From Streptomyces sp. NRRL F-5135 (GTDB lineage: Bacteria > Actinomycetota > Actinomycetes > Streptomycetales > Streptomycetaceae), in the NCBI RefSeq assembly GCF_000719775.1, contig NZ_JOHR01000001.1, positions 248,001 to 312,000 on the forward strand: a stretch of 64,000 bases of DNA, in the 5' to 3' direction. The notes beneath the pieces were generated by a model, which was not told the origin of the DNA, searched no databases, and saw only the letters and a list, made by a program, of their open reading frames with translations. Positions 1 through 9,116 of the stretch are shown piece after piece (position 1 is the stretch's first letter; the number at the start of each line of letters is the position of its first letter). Both the position numbers and the translations under genes were made by a program.

Positions 1-1
1 G

Positions 2-187
2 CGGGCGGAGTACGGCGACGAACTCCCGAGCGGTCTCACCCCCGAGCAGGCCGCTCCCCTGCTGATCGCCGTGATGGACGGACTCCAGGTGCAGTGGCTG
101 CACGACCCGGAGTCCGTCGACATGGCGGCCGCGTTCCGTGCCTTCGTCGGCCTGTTGGAGGGACGGCCCCGGCCGGACGACGCTTGA
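2..187 (+). CDS. TetR-family regulator, C-terminal fragment
   Basis: The reading frame enters from the left edge and ends at TGA 185-187, giving 61 residues. It resembles the end of a TetR ligand-binding domain: an LLIAVMDGLQVQWL helix, then HDPESVDMAAAFRAFVGLL and a polar tail. The DNA-binding half lies outside the window, so neither target nor ligand can be inferred. Confidence 0.6.
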   Translation, partial: RAEYGDELPSGLTPEQAAPLLIAVMDGLQVQWLHDPESVDMAAAFRAFVGLLEGRPRPDDA

Positions 188-487
188 CGGGGCGTCCGCC
201 CACCGCAGTACCGTGACAGACCCGGGGCGCGCGCCCCGGCCGGTCCGGTCCGCCGGGGGGGAGGCGACCACCCGTGGGGCCCCGGCCCCCGCCTTCTTCC
301 CGGACGCCGGTCCGCCACGAGCGCACGCCGGCGCCGAACCCGCTCCGGGCGCGGCCACTTGGGATTCCGTCGTGGTACGCCGGGGCGGGGTCAAGACGGT
401 ACGTTGATCCAAGCGACACGCAGTTGTAACACCGCACCAAAACGCTCGTCGCGTGACACAGCGCAACACGGCACCAAGGAGAGAAGT
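188..487. other. Intergenic region, no gene seen
   Basis: Roughly 300 nt between the TetR fragment and the HAD gene. Reading frames here are GC-driven with no recognisable protein. The last part, about 400-475, is less GC-rich and probably holds the promoter of the HAD/GH65 pair. I see no convincing hairpin. Confidence 0.5.
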
Positions 488-1267
488 TTGGGAACCGCGC
501 CGCCCGCCGAAGGACAGTTGGCCAGGTGCCTCGGGGAGGTCGACGCCGTCCTGTTCGACCTCGACGGAGTCATCACTCCCACCTCGCTCGTGCATATGCG
601 CGCCTGGTCCGAGCTGTTCACCCCGTTCCTCGCCGAACGCCGTGTCGAGCCGCCGTACACCGACCGCGACTACTTCGCGCACATCGACGGCAAGCCGCGG
701 TACGAGGGAGTGCGGGCGCTGCTCGTCTCCCGCGGGCTGAGCCTGCCGTACGGCGACCCGTCCGACCCGCCGGACGCCGCGACGGTGTGCGGTCTGGGCA
801 ACCGCAAGAACTCTCTGTTCAACGAGGTGCTGCGGACCGAGGGCGTCACGGCGTACCCCGGTTCGGTACGGCTGATCGACGCGCTCGTCGCGGCCGGCCG
901 CCGGATCGCCGTCGTGTCGAGCTCGCGCAACGCGCGGCCCGTCCTCGAAGCCGCCGGGCTGGCGGACCGGTTCGCCCTGGTGGTGGACGGCGTCACCGCC
1001 GCGGAGCGAGGGCTGCCGGGCAAGCCGGACCCCGCCACCTTCCTGTACGCGGCCGAGGAACTGGGCGTCCCGGCCGAGCGGGCGGCCGTGCTGGAGGACG
1101 CCGAGTCGGGCGTCACCGCGGGCCGCAAGGGCGGCTTCGTCCTGGTAGTCGGCGTCGACCGGGGCGCCGGCCCCGAGGCGCTGACCGAAGCGGGCGCGCA
1201 CCAGGTCGTGGACGACCTCGACGCCCTTCTCCTGTGCAACGACGAGTCCGATGAGCAGCGTTCATGA
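488..1267 (+). CDS. HAD-superfamily hydrolase, beta-phosphoglucomutase-like
   Basis: A 259-residue HAD protein. Visible motifs are the nucleophile box FDLDGVIT (Asp24, Asp26), the motif II serine in VVSSSRN, the lysine in GKPDPATF and the acidic VLEDAESG box. This is the beta-phosphoglucomutase/sugar phosphatase layout. I chose the TTG start at 488 because AAGGAG (476-481) lies 6 nt upstream; the same frame stays open to 359 but has no such site. The stop overlaps the GH65 start (ATGA), so the two are translationally coupled. Such pairs convert a disaccharide to glucose and beta-glucose-1-phosphate, then to glucose-6-phosphate. A plain sugar-phosphate phosphatase is the alternative. Confidence 0.85.
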   Translation: MGTAPPAEGQLARCLGEVDAVLFDLDGVITPTSLVHMRAWSELFTPFLAERRVEPPYTDRDYFAHIDGKPRYEGVRALLVSRGLSLPYGDPSDPPDAATVCGLGNRKNSLFNEVLRTEGVTAYPGSVRLIDALVAAGRRIAVVSSSRNARPVLEAAGLADRFALVVDGVTAAERGLPGKPDPATFLYAAEELGVPAERAAVLEDAESGVTAGRKGGFVLVVGVDRGAGPEALTEAGAHQVVDDLDALLLCNDESDEQRS

Positions 1268-3756
1268 ACTTCGCACCATCCGCCAGCAGCGATCCCCTCG
1301 ACCGTAACCGGTACCCGGCCGACGAATGGCGGCTCCGGGAGGTCATCTACGACGCCGCCGACCTCGGGCGTACCGAGACCCTGTTCGCCGTCGGCAACGG
1401 CTACCTCGGCCTGCGCGGCAACGCGGAGGAGGGCCGGGAGAGCCACAGCCACGGCACCTTCGTCAACGGCTTCCACGAGACGTGGTCCATCCGGCACGCC
1501 GAGGAGGCGTTCGGCTTCGCCCGGGTCGGCCAGACGATCGTCAACGCCCCCGACGCCAAGGTCCTGCGGCTGTACGTGGACGACGAGCCGCTGCTGCTGT
1601 CGGTCGCCGACCTGGAGTCCTACGAGCGCACTCTGGACTTCGCCGACGGAGTGCTCTCCCGTGAACTGGTGTGGTGCACGCCCGCCGGCAAGCGCGTGCA
1701 CATCCGCTCGCGGCGCATGGTCTCCTTCACCCAGCGCCACCTGGCCGTCCTCACCTACGAGGTGACCATGCTGGACGCCGACGCCCCCGTCGTGCTCTCC
1801 AGCCAGATCCTCAACCGCCAGGACGGCCAGGACGAGTACGACGTGCCCTCGGCGGCGCTGGGCGAGGGGTTCGACCCCCGCAAGGCGCCGCGGTTCGACG
1901 GGCGGGTGCTCCAGCCCACCACGCAGGACTCCGGCGACGGCCGCTACGTGCTGGGCTACCGGTGCACGTCCTCCGGGATGACGCTGGCGTGCGCCGCGGA
2001 CCACACGATCGAGACCGAGAACGAGTACGAGGAGCACGGCCACATCGAGGAGGACGTCGCCAAGCACGTCTACCGGGTGCGGGCACGCCGGGGCAAGCCG
2101 ATCGTCGTCACCAAGGTGGTCAGCTACCACACCTCGCGCGGCGTCCCCGCCCTCGAACTCGCCGACCGCTGCCGCCGTACTCTCGACCGGGCGGCCGCCG
2201 AGGGAGCCGAGAAGCAGTTCGAGTCCCAGCGCGCCTGGCTGGACGACTTCTGGGCACGCAGCGATGTCTCGGTGGCGGGCCGGCCGGAGATTCAGCAGGC
2301 CGTGCGGTGGAACCTGTTCCAGCTGGCGCAGGCGACGGCCCGCGCCGACGGCCTCGGCATCGGGGCCAAGGGAGTGTCCGGCTCGGGCTACGAGGGGCAC
2401 TACTTCTGGGACTCCGAGATCTATGTGCTGCCGTTCCTGACCTACACCTCGCCGCAGACGGCCCGCAGCGCGCTGCGCTTCCGGTACCTGATGCTGGACG
2501 CGGCCCGGCAGCGGGCGGCCGAGCTCAACCAGGAAGGCGCCCTGTTCCCGTGGCGCACGATCAACGGGCAGGAGGCGTCCGCCTACTACGCGGCCGGGAC
2601 GGCGCAGTACCACATCGACGCGGACATCGCCCACGCCATCCGGCAGTACGTCAACGCCACCGGTGACGAGGCGTTCCTCGCCCGCGAGGCGATCGACATC
2701 CTCGTCGAGACCGCCCGTATGTGGGCCGACCTCGGCTTCTGGCGGGGCACGGGCGCCGGCACGTTCCACATCCACGGGGTGACCGGGCCCGACGAGTACA
2801 CGACCGTCGTCAACGACAGTCTGTTCACCAATCTGATGGCGCGGGCGAACCTCCGCTCCGCCGCCGAGGCGAGCCGCAAACTGCGCGACGACCATCCCCG
2901 GGAGTACGCCCGGATGACCGCGCGACTGAACCTCACGGAGGACGAGGTCGTCGAGTGGGGCAGGATCGCCGACCGGATGCACGTCCCCTACGACGCCAAT
3001 CTCGGGGTGCATCCGCAGGACGCGCAGTTCCTGGAGAAGGAGCTGTGGGACCTGTCCCAGACGCCGGAGGAGAAGCGACCGCTCCTGCTGCACTACCACC
3101 CGCTGGTGATCTACCGGTTCCAGGTGCTCAAGCAGGCCGATGTCGTGCTGGCGCTGTTCCTCCAGGGGGACCAGTTCACCCCGGAGGAGAAACGCGCCAA
3201 CTTCGACTACTACGATCCGCTGACGACGGGCGACTCGACCCTGTCGGCGGCCGGGCAGTCGGTGATCGCCTCCGAGGTCGGCTACCAGGACCTGGCGATC
3301 AAGTACTTCACCTCCTCCCTCTTCGTCGACCTGGCCGACCTGCACCGCAACAGCTCCGACGGGGTGCACGTCGCGTCGGCCGGCGGGGTGTGGACGGCGC
3401 TCGTCAACGGCTTCGGCGGCATGCGCGACCACGGGGAGACGGTGACGCTCGATCCCCGGCTGCCCGAGGAGTGGGAGCAGCTGACCTTCCGGCTGACGCT
3501 GCGCGGCACTCGGGTACGGGCCGACATACGGCACGGTGAGCTGACCCTGACCGTGGAGGACGGCGACAAGGCCACACTCGTCGTGCGCGGGCAGGAGGTC
3601 ACGGTGGGGCCGCAGGCCCCGGTGACCGTGGCGCTCGCGCCCACGCCACGGCTGGCCGGCGCGCCCACCGTGCGGGACATCGTCGGCAGCCGGCGTCCGG
3701 ACGGGACCGTGATAACGGCCACCGTGCCCGACAGCCGGGAGGCCGAACCCGTCTGA
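1264..3756 (+). CDS. Glycoside hydrolase family 65 disaccharide phosphorylase
   Basis: An 830-residue GH65 enzyme of usual length: N-terminal beta-sandwich, (alpha/alpha)6 catalytic barrel and short C-terminal beta domain. The barrel shows GHYFWDSEIYVLPFL and GVTGPDEYTTVVND; Glu511 in GPDEY aligns with the family general acid. HYHPLVIYRFQVLKQADVVL and the later GDSTLSAAGQSV stretch match the phosphate side of the active site. Family members phosphorolyse maltose, trehalose, kojibiose or nigerose with inversion, giving beta-glucose-1-phosphate. The coupled HAD gene upstream would use that product. Substrate cannot be fixed from sequence. No signal peptide, so it acts in the cytosol. Confidence 0.9.
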   Translation: MNFAPSASSDPLDRNRYPADEWRLREVIYDAADLGRTETLFAVGNGYLGLRGNAEEGRESHSHGTFVNGFHETWSIRHAEEAFGFARVGQTIVNAPDAKVLRLYVDDEPLLLSVADLESYERTLDFADGVLSRELVWCTPAGKRVHIRSRRMVSFTQRHLAVLTYEVTMLDADAPVVLSSQILNRQDGQDEYDVPSAALGEGFDPRKAPRFDGRVLQPTTQDSGDGRYVLGYRCTSSGMTLACAADHTIETENEYEEHGHIEEDVAKHVYRVRARRGKPIVVTKVVSYHTSRGVPALELADRCRRTLDRAAAEGAEKQFESQRAWLDDFWARSDVSVAGRPEIQQAVRWNLFQLAQATARADGLGIGAKGVSGSGYEGHYFWDSEIYVLPFLTYTSPQTARSALRFRYLMLDAARQRAAELNQEGALFPWRTINGQEASAYYAAGTAQYHIDADIAHAIRQYVNATGDEAFLAREAIDILVETARMWADLGFWRGTGAGTFHIHGVTGPDEYTTVVNDSLFTNLMARANLRSAAEASRKLRDDHPREYARMTARLNLTEDEVVEWGRIADRMHVPYDANLGVHPQDAQFLEKELWDLSQTPEEKRPLLLHYHPLVIYRFQVLKQADVVLALFLQGDQFTPEEKRANFDYYDPLTTGDSTLSAAGQSVIASEVGYQDLAIKYFTSSLFVDLADLHRNSSDGVHVASAGGVWTALVNGFGGMRDHGETVTLDPRLPEEWEQLTFRLTLRGTRVRADIRHGELTLTVEDGDKATLVVRGQEVTVGPQAPVTVALAPTPRLAGAPTVRDIVGSRRPDGTVITATVPDSREAEPV

Positions 3757-3790
3757 TCCGTATGGGGGCGCGGGAGCGCGCCCCCACGGA

Positions 3791-3839
3791 ACAGAAAGAC
3801 CGGCTCCCCTCGCGCGGCGAGGGGAGCCGGTCTTTCTGT
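3791..3839. terminator. Bidirectional terminator hairpin, 23-bp perfect stem
   Basis: Arms 3791-3813 and 3817-3839 are perfect inverted repeats with a GCG loop. The ends are A-rich on the left and T-rich on the right, so the hairpin can stop transcription both ways. It sits between the convergent GH65 and ferredoxin reductase genes. Confidence 0.9.
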
Positions 3840-3851
3840 CGGCGGGGCGGG

Positions 3852-5027
3852 TCAGTTCACGGAAACGGCTCCCATCGCGTCGTGCCAGGGGGTGCGGGTG
3901 GTGATGGCCTGGCGCCAGGAGCGGATCGCCTTGGGCGGCATGCCGACCGCGAGCGCCCCGGACACATGGTCCCCGGTGCGGTAGACGGCCAGGAACCGGC
4001 CCGAGGAAAGGTCCCCGTCGGCCACGCCCACCTCGTCGTGGCCCCGCAGATAGCCATAGGCCTGGATCTTCATGTCGTACTGGTCCGACCAGAAGTACGG
4101 CACCGGCGCGAACGGCTTGCTCGCCTCGGGCCGCAGCAGGTTACGGGCGGCGGCCATGCCCTGCTCGGCCGCGTTCGTCCGGTGCTCGATCCGCATCGCC
4201 ACCCCGAACAGCGGATTGTGCCAGCGCGCGACGTCCCCGGCCGCGTACACGCCCGGCGCGGCCCGGCAGTACGCGTCGCACACCACACCGTCCTCCACCG
4301 TCAGACCGCTGCCGTCGAGCCACTCGGTGTTCGGCAGCGAACCGGCCGCGACCAGGACCTCGTCGGCCTCGACCACCGTGCCGTCCGCCAGCCGCACCCC
4401 GCCGGCGCCCGCCTCCACCACGGTGACCCCGGTCCGCAGATCCACCCCGTGCTCCAGATGGGCCCGCGACAGCACACGGCCCACCGCCTCGCCGACAGCG
4501 TGCGCCAGCGGCACCGGAGCCGGCTCCAGCAGGGTCACCCGGGCACCCAGCCCACGCGCCACGGCGGCGGCCTCTGCCCCGAGGAACCCGGCCCCCACCA
4601 CCACCAGATGCCGTCCCGCCGCCAGCCGCCCGCGCAGCGCGAGCGCGTCGTCCAGGCTTCGCAGAACGTGCGCGCCCTCGCCGGGCAGCCGGCGCGGACG
4701 CACCCCGGTCGCCACGACCAGCCCGTCGTAGGCCACCGACGTCCCGTCCGCCAGCCGCACCGTACGGCCCGCCGTGTCCAGCCCGGCAGCGGCCACCCCC
4801 AGCCGCAGGTCGAGGCCCAGCGCGTCCAGGTCGGCCGGGGTGCGCAGGCGCAGCCGGTCGGCGTCCCACTCACCGGCCAGCACCTGCTTGGACAGCGGCG
4901 GCCGGTCGTAGGGCGGACGCGACTCGTCGCCGATGAGGGTGAGTGTGCCGTCGTAGCCCTCGCGGCGCAGGGTCTCGGCCGCCGCGAGCCCGGCGGCCGA
5001 TCCCCCCACGATCACGTACCGCGTCAC
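3852..5027 (-). CDS. FAD-dependent ferredoxin reductase
   Basis: 391 residues of the putidaredoxin/rhodocoxin reductase type: N-terminal FAD fold YVIVGGSAAGLAAAETLR, then PPYDRPPLSKQVLAGE, a central NAD(P)H fold (VVVGAGFLGAEAAAVARGLG) and the second FAD motif VYAAGDVARW. It should pass electrons from NAD(P)H to the neighbouring ferredoxin and on to the P450. It starts with GTG overlapping the ferredoxin stop (GTGA), so the two are coupled. The acceptor role is inferred from position. Confidence 0.9.
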   Translation of the reverse strand: MTRYVIVGGSAAGLAAAETLRREGYDGTLTLIGDESRPPYDRPPLSKQVLAGEWDADRLRLRTPADLDALGLDLRLGVAAAGLDTAGRTVRLADGTSVAYDGLVVATGVRPRRLPGEGAHVLRSLDDALALRGRLAAGRHLVVVGAGFLGAEAAAVARGLGARVTLLEPAPVPLAHAVGEAVGRVLSRAHLEHGVDLRTGVTVVEAGAGGVRLADGTVVEADEVLVAAGSLPNTEWLDGSGLTVEDGVVCDAYCRAAPGVYAAGDVARWHNPLFGVAMRIEHRTNAAEQGMAAARNLLRPEASKPFAPVPYFWSDQYDMKIQAYGYLRGHDEVGVADGDLSSGRFLAVYRTGDHVSGALAVGMPPKAIRSWRQAITTRTPWHDAMGAVSVN

Positions 5028-5221
5028 CCCTCCACCAGCCGGATCGCCGCCGCCGGACAGATCGCCACCGCTTCCCGGACCCCGTCCAGGAGTTCGGCAC
5101 CGGGTGTCTCCTCCAGCAGGACCGCGACACCGTCCTCGTCACGCTGGTCGAACACCTCCGGCGACGCCATCACACACTGCCCCGACGCCACACACTTCGG
5201 CTCGTCCAATTCCACACGCAT
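5024..5221 (-). CDS. [3Fe-4S] ferredoxin
   Basis: A 65-residue ferredoxin. Cys10 and Cys16 in CVASGQC and Cys55 in AICPAAAI are the three cluster ligands. The position that would hold a fourth ligand in the CxxCxxC motif is not cysteine, which marks the [3Fe-4S] type usually paired with Streptomyces CYP105-like P450s. A site reading AAGGACAGAAT precedes the ATG. It lies 68 nt after the P450 stop and overlaps the reductase, making a complete P450 redox chain in one operon. Confidence 0.93.
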   Translation of the reverse strand: MRVELDEPKCVASGQCVMASPEVFDQRDEDGVAVLLEETPGAELLDGVREAVAICPAAAIRLVEG

Positions 5222-5289
5222 ATTCTGTCCTTCTTCTCGCTCTTCTTCGGGTACGGGACCGAGGGCCTTGTCCGGCCGTCAGAGGTGGT

Positions 5290-6540
5290 TCACCAGGCCA
5301 CCGGCAGCTCGTAGACACCGTAGACGGACCCGTCGTGCTTGAACGGGATCTTCTCCAGTCCGGTGGCCAACCGCAGGGTGGGGATCCGGCGGTAGAGCGT
5401 GCTGTAGACGACCTGGAGCTCCATCCGGGCCAGCGGCTGGCCCAGACACTGGTGCACACCGAAACCGAAGGCCACATGGCGACGGGCGTCTCGCCGGAGG
5501 TCCAGCCGGTCGGGGTCGGCGAAGACCTCGGGGTCCCGGTTCCCGATTTCGTTGGGCACGATGATCCCCTCGCCCGCGCGGATGGTCTCCCCGGAGATCT
5601 CGATGTCCTCCAGCGCCAGCCGGCGCCGCCCGCCGTGCGTGATGTTGAGGTAGCGCAGCAGTTCCTCCACCGCCGAGGCGACCAGCTTCGGGTCGTCGGT
5701 CTCCCGCAGCAGAGCGAGCTGGTCGGGGTGTTCCAGGAGGGCGAGGGTGCCGAGCGCGATCATGTTCGCGGTGGTCTCGTGGCCGGCGAGCAGAAGCAGC
5801 ACCCCCATCTGGGCCGCCCCGTTACGGGTCAGTTCGCCCGTTTCGATCCGCGGGACCAGCCCGGAGAGGAGGTCGTCGGCGGGGTGGGCGATCTTCTCGC
5901 CCAGCAGCTCGTCCAGGTAGTCGGTCAGCCGCTTCATGGCGCCCCACCGCTCCTCGGGGTCCACGTCGCGCGTGATGAGGACCCTGCTGTTGGACTGGAA
6001 GAAGTCGTGGTCGGCGTACGGCACACCGAGCAGTTCGCAGATCACCAGCGAGGGCACGGGCAGGGCGAACGCCTCCACCAGGTCCACCGGGTTGGGACCG
6101 GCGAGCATGGTGTCGATCAGGTCGTCGACGATCTTCTGCACGGCGGGCCGCAGCGCGTCCACCCGTTTGATCGCGAACGGAGCCGTCACCATGCGCCGCT
6201 GCCGGGAGTGCTCCGGGTCGTCCATCGTGATGAAACTCAGGCCGGTGCTCCCGCTCTTGACCGGCGCCTGGTTCGGGAAGCCCGGCCGGGTGACCTCGGA
6301 GCTGACCCGCGCGTCCCCCAGCAGCGCCCTCTGTTCGGAGTACCGGGTCACCAGCCACGGCGTGCTGCCGTCCCACAGCCGGACCTTCCTGAGCGGCCCT
6401 TCCCGCTGCTCGTCCCGCAGCGCCGGAGGCGGATCGAAGGGGCACTTCGCGGCCCTGGCCATCGGGAACTCCGGGATCCGGGCCGTGCGCTCGTCCGCCG
6501 GGTTCGCTGTGCTGGTCATGCCGGTTCCTCGATTCGTCAT
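5290..6540 (-). CDS. Cytochrome P450, CYP105-like
   Basis: 416 residues. Hallmarks are the I-helix oxygen-activation motif LAGHETTANM (251-260), the K-helix EELLR (292-296) and the heme loop FGFGVHQCLG with the axial thiolate at Cys365. The N-terminal FPMARAAKCPFDPPP pattern is typical of CYP105, a group that hydroxylates secondary metabolites and xenobiotics. GAGGAG stands 5 nt before this ATG; a second ATG seven codons in is possible. The gene is downstream of a TetR gene and followed by its own ferredoxin and reductase. The substrate is unknown. Confidence 0.92.
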   Translation of the reverse strand: MTNRGTGMTSTANPADERTARIPEFPMARAAKCPFDPPPALRDEQREGPLRKVRLWDGSTPWLVTRYSEQRALLGDARVSSEVTRPGFPNQAPVKSGSTGLSFITMDDPEHSRQRRMVTAPFAIKRVDALRPAVQKIVDDLIDTMLAGPNPVDLVEAFALPVPSLVICELLGVPYADHDFFQSNSRVLITRDVDPEERWGAMKRLTDYLDELLGEKIAHPADDLLSGLVPRIETGELTRNGAAQMGVLLLLAGHETTANMIALGTLALLEHPDQLALLRETDDPKLVASAVEELLRYLNITHGGRRRLALEDIEISGETIRAGEGIIVPNEIGNRDPEVFADPDRLDLRRDARRHVAFGFGVHQCLGQPLARMELQVVYSTLYRRIPTLRLATGLEKIPFKHDGSVYGVYELPVAW

Positions 6541-6549
6541 CGGTTCTCC

Positions 6550-7224
6550 TCAGTCGTCCTTCGCCACACGGTCACGTGTGACGGGCGCCAGCCACATTCC
6601 GACCATCGCGTCGATCAGGCCGGAAGCGGCGTCGTGCCAGTTGGACCAGGGTGTGTGGGTACTCTCGGCGAGCGCGTGTTCCCGTTCGGCGGTCGTGTGG
6701 ACGAGCAACTGGCGTGCCATGGCGGCGCGTTCGGCACCCACCTCGGCCGGCAGGTCCGGCAGGCAGCGGCGCAGGCCCTCAACGGTTCTCTGGAGCGACG
6801 GGGAGGCGAGCGACTCCTCGAACATGATCTGGCGCAGCGCGGGGTCGGTCAGCACCTGGGCACAGAAGCGCCCGTACCAGGTGGGGCTGCCCAGTGCCGC
6901 CAGATGCTCATGGGTCGGGCGTACCAGGCAGGCCACCCAGTCCCGCAGCTCGACGGAGTCGCCGATCCGCGCCACGGACCTGACGCGCCGTCGCTCGATG
7001 GGTTCGGCGTGCCTGCGCACGACGGCTCGTACCAGATCGGCCTTGGTGCCGAAGTGGTAGCCGACCGCGGCGTTGTTGCCCTGCCCCGCGGCCTCGCTGA
7101 CCTGCCGGTTGGACACCGCGTACACGCCGCGCTCGGCGAACAGCCGTTCCGCGGCCGTCAGGAGCAGCTCCCGGGTGGCGCTCACCTGTTCGGCCCGTAC
7201 GGTTCCGCCGGCCATGGTCACCAC
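6550..7224 (-). CDS. TetR-family transcriptional regulator
   Basis: 224 residues with an N-terminal TetR helix-turn-helix at about 15-62 (LLLTAAERLFAERG, then NAAVGYHFGTKADLVRAVV). The C-terminal half is a diverse ligand domain. It is the first gene of the P450-ferredoxin-reductase operon and ends 9 nt before the P450, so it probably represses its own operon and perhaps the divergent NIPSNAP gene, with a P450 substrate as a plausible inducer. A second ATG four codons in is possible. Confidence 0.88.
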   Translation of the reverse strand: MVTMAGGTVRAEQVSATRELLLTAAERLFAERGVYAVSNRQVSEAAGQGNNAAVGYHFGTKADLVRAVVRRHAEPIERRRVRSVARIGDSVELRDWVACLVRPTHEHLAALGSPTWYGRFCAQVLTDPALRQIMFEESLASPSLQRTVEGLRRCLPDLPAEVGAERAAMARQLLVHTTAEREHALAESTHTPWSNWHDAASGLIDAMVGMWLAPVTRDRVAKDD

Positions 7225-7485
7225 ACCCGCGCGCCGTCGTTCGAATCCATGCGAACCTCCTCCGGTCCGGCCGTCGACCCGCCTTCAGGTAACCCGACCG
7301 ACCGAGCTAAGTCAAGCGACTGATTTAATTTTCAGCCATCGACCGGGTCCGTGGTTTCAACGTCGCGGACCCTGGTGGTTCCACGCCTTGGTGAGACGAT
7401 GCAGCGCCGGACGATCACCGGAGCCGGGACAAAGAGCCCGCCCGACGTGTGAGCGGCGGCACCGACACCAGTTGGGAGACCTACC
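7225..7485. promoter_or_regulatory. Divergent promoter region of TetR operon and NIPSNAP gene
   Basis: The only AT-rich stretch nearby is about 7305-7335, containing GACTGATTTAATTTTCAG. The short dyad AGTCAAGCGACT (7310-7321) lies inside it and is a possible TetR operator, but its arms are only 4 bp. No other structure is seen. Confidence 0.35.
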
Positions 7486-8100
7486 GTGCTCTACGAACTC
7501 GCGACCCTCTCGCTCAAGCTGCGCTCGATCCCGACGGCCTTGCCCGCATTGGAGGCCTACACGACGAGCGAGAGCACCGGCGGTCGGCTGCTCGGCTGCT
7601 GGGAGCCGGAACACGGTGTCATCGTCGGGCAGCTGATCCTCCTGCGCGGCTTCGAGAGCGCCGAGGAACTCGCGGAGGAGCGGCGGCGCGTTCTCGCCGA
7701 CCCCGACCCGTTCGGCATCGGTGAGCACCTGACCGCCTACCAGGTGGAAAGCTACGCCCCGTTCGCCTTCCTGCCACCGGTCGAGCCGGGTCGGTACGGC
7801 TCCGTGTACGAGTTCCGCACCTACCACCTCAAGGTCGGGGGTCTCGTCCCCACGATGGCCGGGTGGGAGGCCGCGGTGCCGGAGCGCACCCGCCTGTACC
7901 CGCTGACGACGGCCATGTACGGCCTGGACGGCGTCCCCCGTATCACGCACATCTGGCCCTTCCCCGGCCTCGACGCCCGGCTGGAGATCCGCCGGGACTC
8001 CTACGAGCGCGGGATCTGGCCCCCGGAGAACGGCCCGGAGAACATCGCCCACGCCACATCCACGATCGCCCTGCCCACCTCCATCTCCCCACTGCGCTGA
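7486..8100 (+). CDS. NIPSNAP-family protein
   Basis: 204 residues with two ferredoxin-like repeats. The first opens MLYELATLSLKLRSIPTALP; the second opens YEFRTYHLKVGGLVPTM and ends in a THIWPFPGLDARLEIRR-like segment, the recurring NIPSNAP signature. The biochemical role in bacteria is not established; members often sit next to oxygenases and other catabolic enzymes. It is divergent from the TetR-P450 operon and may share its control region. Confidence 0.8.
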   Translation: MLYELATLSLKLRSIPTALPALEAYTTSESTGGRLLGCWEPEHGVIVGQLILLRGFESAEELAEERRRVLADPDPFGIGEHLTAYQVESYAPFAFLPPVEPGRYGSVYEFRTYHLKVGGLVPTMAGWEAAVPERTRLYPLTTAMYGLDGVPRITHIWPFPGLDARLEIRRDSYERGIWPPENGPENIAHATSTIALPTSISPLR

Positions 8101-8114
8101 CCCGCCCGAGGCCT

Positions 8115-8135
8115 TTCGCCGACGCCGTCGGCGAA
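8115..8135. terminator. Terminator hairpin between convergent genes
   Basis: TTCGCCGAC (8115-8123), loop GCC, GTCGGCGAA (8127-8135): a perfect 9-bp stem between the convergent NIPSNAP and DUF899 genes. It is flanked by TT and AA but has no long U-tract. Confidence 0.6.
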
Positions 8136-8141
8136 GACGCG

Positions 8142-8927
8142 TCAGTGGTGGTGGCCGTGCCGGCCGAGGGTCTCCACGGGGGTCGCGCCGGGGCGGGTCC
8201 ACTGCGGCACGGGGCGGCTGGTCGGGCCCCAGGTGGCGTTCCCGTCCGCGTCCGAGCGCCAGTACCAGCACGCGCCGCGCCCCTCGGGCCGGCCCCGGGG
8301 GTTGTCCTCCCACGCCTCGCCGCGGCCGTAGGGCGTCATGTCGAGCAGGCCCAGGGACCCGTTGACCGGTTCGTTGCCACGGCCCGTCGTGGAGTACGTG
8401 AGGAACACGCGGTCGGCGTCGCGCAGGAAACAGACGAGGTACCCCATGGGGCCGCCGACCGGCGCCTCCACGTCGCGCACCGAGTACCAGGGCTGGGTGT
8501 AGCCCATGAACTCGACGTAGGAGGCCACCTCGTCCCACCGGCCCGTGGTCAGGACGGCGGACGAGACGCCACGGGCGTTGAGGTAGACGGCGGCGTCCTT
8601 CAGGTGCCAGGCCGTGGTGGTGCAGCCCTCGCACTGCCCCTGGTGCGGCGCGCCGTCGTACCACATGTGCTTGTAGACCGCGAGCTCGTCACGGCCCTGG
8701 AACAGGTCCAGGAACGGGACCGGGCCGTCGGGTCCGACGACCTCGACCGTCCCGTCGAACTCCACCATCGGCAGCCGGCGGCGGGCCGCCGCCAGGGCGT
8801 CGCCCTCGCGGGTGTGGGCCTTCTCGCGGACCAGGAGTTCCTCACGGGCGGTCTGCCAGGTGGCCAGGTCGACGACGGGCGGCCGGCCGGGCGGCGTGGG
8901 GGTCGGTTCCTCCGGCGTGGTCGTCAT
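8142..8927 (-). CDS. DUF899 thioredoxin-like protein
   Basis: A 261-residue DUF899 protein. Typical segments are KHMWYDGAPHQGQCEGCTTT, with the CEGC pair where thioredoxin-fold proteins carry CxxC, then PWYSVRD and the C-terminal GACWYWRSDADG. I chose the ATG at 8927 because GGAGG is 6-7 nt upstream; an in-frame start 20 codons earlier lacks a site. The enzymatic role is not established, though a redox activity is suggested by the fold. It ends in a His-rich GRHGHHH tail. Confidence 0.82.
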   Translation of the reverse strand: MTTTPEEPTPTPPGRPPVVDLATWQTAREELLVREKAHTREGDALAAARRRLPMVEFDGTVEVVGPDGPVPFLDLFQGRDELAVYKHMWYDGAPHQGQCEGCTTTAWHLKDAAVYLNARGVSSAVLTTGRWDEVASYVEFMGYTQPWYSVRDVEAPVGGPMGYLVCFLRDADRVFLTYSTTGRGNEPVNGSLGLLDMTPYGRGEAWEDNPRGRPEGRGACWYWRSDADGNATWGPTSRPVPQWTRPGATPVETLGRHGHHH

Positions 8928-9116
8928 GGTGTCCTCCGTGGTGTCTCGTGCCGGGCGGCGTCGTACGACGTCCATACGACGCTCCACTGAGCAGACTCCC
9001 GACCCGGCCGGAACTCATCGCGGCAGGCGCTCCCCCGGCCGGCCCGCACGGACGGGCCACGTCGTACGCGTCCTCGACCGGGTCGCCTCCTCTGTTCCGC
9101 GCCCCCGGGGACCTCG

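Noticed and set aside
670..3534. 954-codon open frame on the minus strand
   Set aside because: It is antisense to the HAD and GH65 genes, which have clear motifs and ribosome sites. The frame is open because of high third-position GC.
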